NCBI GenBank assembly: GCA_013002295.1
Contig: JABDKI010000034.1
Location: 1-35,022, forward strand
DNA: 35,022 bases
Source of the DNA: Altererythrobacter sp.
Lineage (GTDB): Bacteria; Pseudomonadota; Alphaproteobacteria; Sphingomonadales; Sphingomonadaceae
Reading direction: 5' to 3'
The notes below the pieces were generated by a model. That model saw only the letters and a program-made list of their open reading frames with translations. It searched no databases and was not told where the DNA came from. Position 1 is the first letter of the stretch, and each line of letters starts with the position of its first letter. The position numbers and the translations under genes are program-made. Of this stretch, positions 32,661 to 35,022 are shown piece after piece.

Positions 32661-32684
32661 ATTTTCAATCGCTGGAGCATTCCA

Positions 32685-33671
32685 ATGTCACTTCCCAAAG
32701 TTTCAGTCGTCATGCCGATCTACAACGTCGAAAAGTTCGTCGGCGCAGCTGTACAATCAGTTTTGAATCAATCGTTTGAGGATTTTGAACTGATCTGCGT
32801 CGATGATGGAGGCGATGACCGATCTATGCAGATCGTTCGCGAATTTATCGATCCACGTATTCGTATCGTCTGTCAGTCAAATCGCGGCCTTGCAGGAGCA
32901 AGAAATACTGGGATCGCGCATGCTCGCGCTGATTTCGTTGCGCTTCTTGATAGCGATGACATTTGGCACCCTGACAAACTGGCGCTGCATTACATCCACT
33001 TGAATGCGAACCCCGATATTGGCGTGAGCTATTCGGGATCGAAATTGATCGACAGCGACGGAAACCCCTTGGGCGTAACAATGCGGCCAAAGCTAGGCCG
33101 GATCACGCCAAGAGACATTCTGTGCCGCAACCCGATCGGCAATGGCAGCGCTCCGGTTATTCGCAAGTCAGCCCTGGATCGGGCGGTCTTTCGCAATCCG
33201 GACGACCCAGCGCGACTTTGCTGGTTTGATGAAAGCTTCCGCCAGTCGGAGGATATCGAGATGTGGACCCGGCTTTCCGTAAAGCACAGTGTCGCATTTG
33301 CGGGTATCCCGGGCCAGTTGACGGAATATCGCATCATTCCCGGCGCCTTGTCCGCCAATGTTGTGAAGCAATACCTCAGCTGGACGAAGATGCTCCGCAA
33401 GCTGCGCAGCTATGCGCCTGAATTCGTGGCAGAGCATGGCGACATGGCTCGCGCCTACCAGCTGCGCTATCTTGCGCGTCGATCAGTACAACTCGGCAAC
33501 TTTGAGCTTGCGCGCGACTTCTTGTCCAAAGCGCTCAGCTTGAAACCGCATATCCTCGTCGAGGAGCCACGCAAGACCATCATAACTGCAGGAGCAGTCG
33601 CTGTAGGAGCCATCCTGGGGCGCGATCGCTTTGTTGCTTTGACGCGGCCATTATTGCAGAATGCAGCGTGA
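32685..33671 (+). CDS. Glycosyltransferase family 2
   Basis: GT-A enzyme of 328 aa. Motifs: KVSVVMPIYNVEKFVGAAVQ, LICVDDGGDDRS, LAGARNTGIAHARADFVALL, DSDDIWHPDK (metal site) and RQSEDIEMWTRL (catalytic ED region). It resembles the previous gene product in length and layout but has a longer C-terminal helical tail with a TPR-like piece (GNFELARDFLSKALSLKPH), which may mediate contacts within the assembly complex. GGAG lies seven bases before the ATG, 24 bp after the previous stop. Its TGA overlaps the next GTG as GTGA. Sugar specificity is unknown. Confidence 0.92.
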   Translation: MSLPKVSVVMPIYNVEKFVGAAVQSVLNQSFEDFELICVDDGGDDRSMQIVREFIDPRIRIVCQSNRGLAGARNTGIAHARADFVALLDSDDIWHPDKLALHYIHLNANPDIGVSYSGSKLIDSDGNPLGVTMRPKLGRITPRDILCRNPIGNGSAPVIRKSALDRAVFRNPDDPARLCWFDESFRQSEDIEMWTRLSVKHSVAFAGIPGQLTEYRIIPGALSANVVKQYLSWTKMLRKLRSYAPEFVAEHGDMARAYQLRYLARRSVQLGNFELARDFLSKALSLKPHILVEEPRKTIITAGAVAVGAILGRDRFVALTRPLLQNAA

Positions 33672-34714
33672 TCAAGGTCGCACATCTGCTGGACGACTTT
33701 GCAATGGGCGGCGTGACGCGCGCGCTCACGCTGTTTGATGAGCCGGCACTCGCCGCCCGCGCACAATCAAGGGTAGTGCCAGTCAATTCAGACGTCAGAC
33801 TTGCGCCTTGCGTTGAGGCGGATCTGATCGTCGATCATATGGCACTTTCCTGGAAGCGATTGGTCTTCCTAGCGAGCCTTCGTGCGCGAAATCCCAAAGC
33901 GCGGATCGTGCATGTAGAGCACAGCTATACAGCCAGCTTCGAACGCGCACATGTGAAATCCAAAGCACGATTTCGTGCGATGCTGAAAGTCGCTGCGACA
34001 CTTGTCGACGAATTCATCTGCGTATCAAATGCGCAGAAAAGCTGGCTTGCAAAGGCGGTCGGAATCAAAGCGGACAAGCTTTCCATGATCTACTCTTGGA
34101 CCGATCGCGCCGAATTGTTCGACATTGATACCGTACGCAAACATCGCAGCCAAAAGATGCGGCTGCTCGCCTATGGTCGGTATGCACCGGTGAAGAATTT
34201 CGGCGCACTCATCGAAGCAATGCGGCATGTACCGCCTGATATCGTTGATCTGACGATCTTTGGCGATGGGCCCGACAGGGACAAGCTAGAGGCATTGTCG
34301 GCTGATCTGGACAACGTCCGCGTCCTTGGCCCCTGCGACACTCCTGGCACTTATCTGGAGGATTGTGACGCTGTTATCATCCCGTCGAGAAGCGAAGCAT
34401 TCGGCCTTGTCGCAACTGAAGCGCGTATGGCCGGTCGCGCGATAATCGTCTCCAATGTGGACGGCCTGCCCGAGCAAGTCGGTAACGGTGGTTTTGTAGC
34501 GACCATGGGCAATGCAGACGAGATCAGCCAAGCAATTCTGGATGCTGCAAAGCGAGATCTTGTTCAAATGGGCATTCAAGGACGCACTGAAGTTCGCGGA
34601 CAGTCTGAGGAAATCACCCTCCGCTGGATACGCTTGTTCGAGCGCGCGACCGAACAGGTTGCTGAGAAAACAAAGGCACCCAAGGCGCGCGAGCTGGTCG
34701 AAGCCGCAAGCTAG
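33668..34714 (+). CDS. Glycosyltransferase family 4
   Basis: GT-B enzyme of 348 aa. The N-terminal domain starts IKVAHLLDDFAMGGVTRAL with the GGV(T) donor/acceptor loop; the C-terminal domain has AYGRYAPVKNFGALIEAM, LTIFGDGPDRDKLEAL and the EX7E element in PSRSEAFGLVATEARMAG. It is a retaining transferase acting on the lipid-linked glycan. It starts at GTG 33668 in a GTGA overlap with the preceding gene, with no strong Shine-Dalgarno, so it is probably translated by coupling. Last plus-strand gene of the cluster; a terminator follows. Confidence 0.92.
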   Translation: MIKVAHLLDDFAMGGVTRALTLFDEPALAARAQSRVVPVNSDVRLAPCVEADLIVDHMALSWKRLVFLASLRARNPKARIVHVEHSYTASFERAHVKSKARFRAMLKVAATLVDEFICVSNAQKSWLAKAVGIKADKLSMIYSWTDRAELFDIDTVRKHRSQKMRLLAYGRYAPVKNFGALIEAMRHVPPDIVDLTIFGDGPDRDKLEALSADLDNVRVLGPCDTPGTYLEDCDAVIIPSRSEAFGLVATEARMAGRAIIVSNVDGLPEQVGNGGFVATMGNADEISQAILDAAKRDLVQMGIQGRTEVRGQSEEITLRWIRLFERATEQVAEKTKAPKARELVEAAS

Positions 34715-34743
34715 ACAGTTAGGCCTAGAGGTTGGGGAGGAGG

Positions 34744-34779
34744 AGCCGTCAGTTTGCGAAAGCAAGCTGGCGGCTTCTT
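34744..34779 (+). terminator. Intrinsic terminator of the flippase/glycosyltransferase operon
   Basis: AGCCGTCAGTTTGC (34744-34757) pairs with GCAAGCTGGCGGCT (34762-34775) over 14 positions, two of them G-U, around a stable GAAA tetraloop, followed by TCTT. It lies 30 bases after the GT4 stop and 25 bases before the end of the convergent gene. Confidence 0.8.
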
Positions 34780-34799
34780 ACTGTGCCAAATCGAGCAGG

Positions 34800-35022
34800 C
34801 TAGGATACTGCATTCTCTGGAGCAGATTTTAGCGCGATGCCGGTCATCACCAGCGCTGGCCAGTAAAGATAAGCCAGAATTTCCAGGTTCTCTGCAAACG
34901 AATAGAGCACCAATGTGACCGTTAGGCCGAGCCCGGCGCGAGCCAATCTTTCCGACTGAGCCTTTACCAGCAGAAATATGAAGGTGATCGCCAGCGGCAC
35001 CGCCAAAGCCACTGTTCCGAGC
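34800..35022 (-). CDS. C-terminal part of a membrane protein, likely O-antigen polymerase/ligase (Wzy/WaaL-like), truncated by the window
   Basis: The frame is open to the right edge and ends at TAG 34802-34800. The visible 73 residues contain two or three hydrophobic segments (VALAVPLAITFIFLLVKAQ, GLGLTVTLVLYSFAEN, LAYLYWPALVMTGIAL) and a short polar tail, as in the C-termini of O-antigen ligase family proteins. Its place beside a flippase and glycosyltransferases supports this, and it would join or polymerise repeat units in the periplasm. The GTG at 35012 is not evidence for a start. Most of the protein is outside the window, so the family call is tentative. Confidence 0.6.
   Translation of the reverse strand, partial: LGTVALAVPLAITFIFLLVKAQSERLARAGLGLTVTLVLYSFAENLEILAYLYWPALVMTGIALKSAPENAVS

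Overview
The window looks like a chromosomal segment of a marine or aquatic alphaproteobacterium in the order Sphingomonadales, probably near Erythrobacteraceae. This rests on the two large TonB-dependent receptors with a VVTGIR-type TonB box, the otsB-GH15-otsA trehalose block, the TIR/TPR and CHAT proteins, and moderate-to-high GC by eye. It is an inference from gene content; no marker gene is present. No rRNA, tRNA, CRISPR array, insertion sequence or integrase was seen.

Layout. (1) 1-3939: the start of a minus-strand lipoprotein, then a CHAT-protease lipoprotein and a TIR-membrane-TolB/TPR protein on the plus strand. This pair has no obvious metabolic job. (2) 4111-19383: a complete-looking alginate utilisation locus on the minus strand. 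Two TonB-dependent receptors bring oligosaccharides across the outer membrane. PL6 and PL17 lyases cut alginate down to unsaturated monouronate. KdgF linearises the monomer, an ACS-family MFS carrier imports it, an SDR reduces DEH to 2-keto-3-deoxygluconate (KDG), and KdgK phosphorylates KDG. The six catabolic genes form one tightly packed operon (PL6 > PL17 > kdgF > MFS > SDR > kdgK), with a GntR/FCD regulator just upstream. (3) 19707-23660: otsB > GH15 > otsA, for trehalose synthesis plus a glucoamylase/trehalase-like enzyme. (4) 23788-25014: a saccharopine-dehydrogenase-like oxidoreductase. (5) 25349-28751: two overlapping sensor-kinase genes whose domains complement each other. (6) 28748-35022: an exopolysaccharide/O-antigen cluster with a GT26-phosphoglycosyltransferase fusion, a Wzx-like flippase, two GT2 enzymes, one GT4 enzyme and the end of a Wzy/ligase-like membrane protein that runs off the right edge.

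Most notable observations: (a) a promoter module with the core TGTnnTACCAATT sits 25-26 bp upstream of a TTGAC -35 box at both receptor genes and at the PL6 operon, and looks like the regulon signature of the local FCD regulator; (b) otsA has its full conserved N-terminus in frame but no ATG, GTG or TTG start, and an ATA codon sits exactly where Met1 should be, overlapping the upstream stop; (c) the second kinase has a HisKA histidine but no ATPase domain, while its partner has the ATPase but no functional receiver; (d) the CHAT lipoprotein/TIR-TM-TPR pair is a candidate for an undescribed envelope stress or conflict module. Base positions were read by hand, and all functions are inferred from motifs without database searches.
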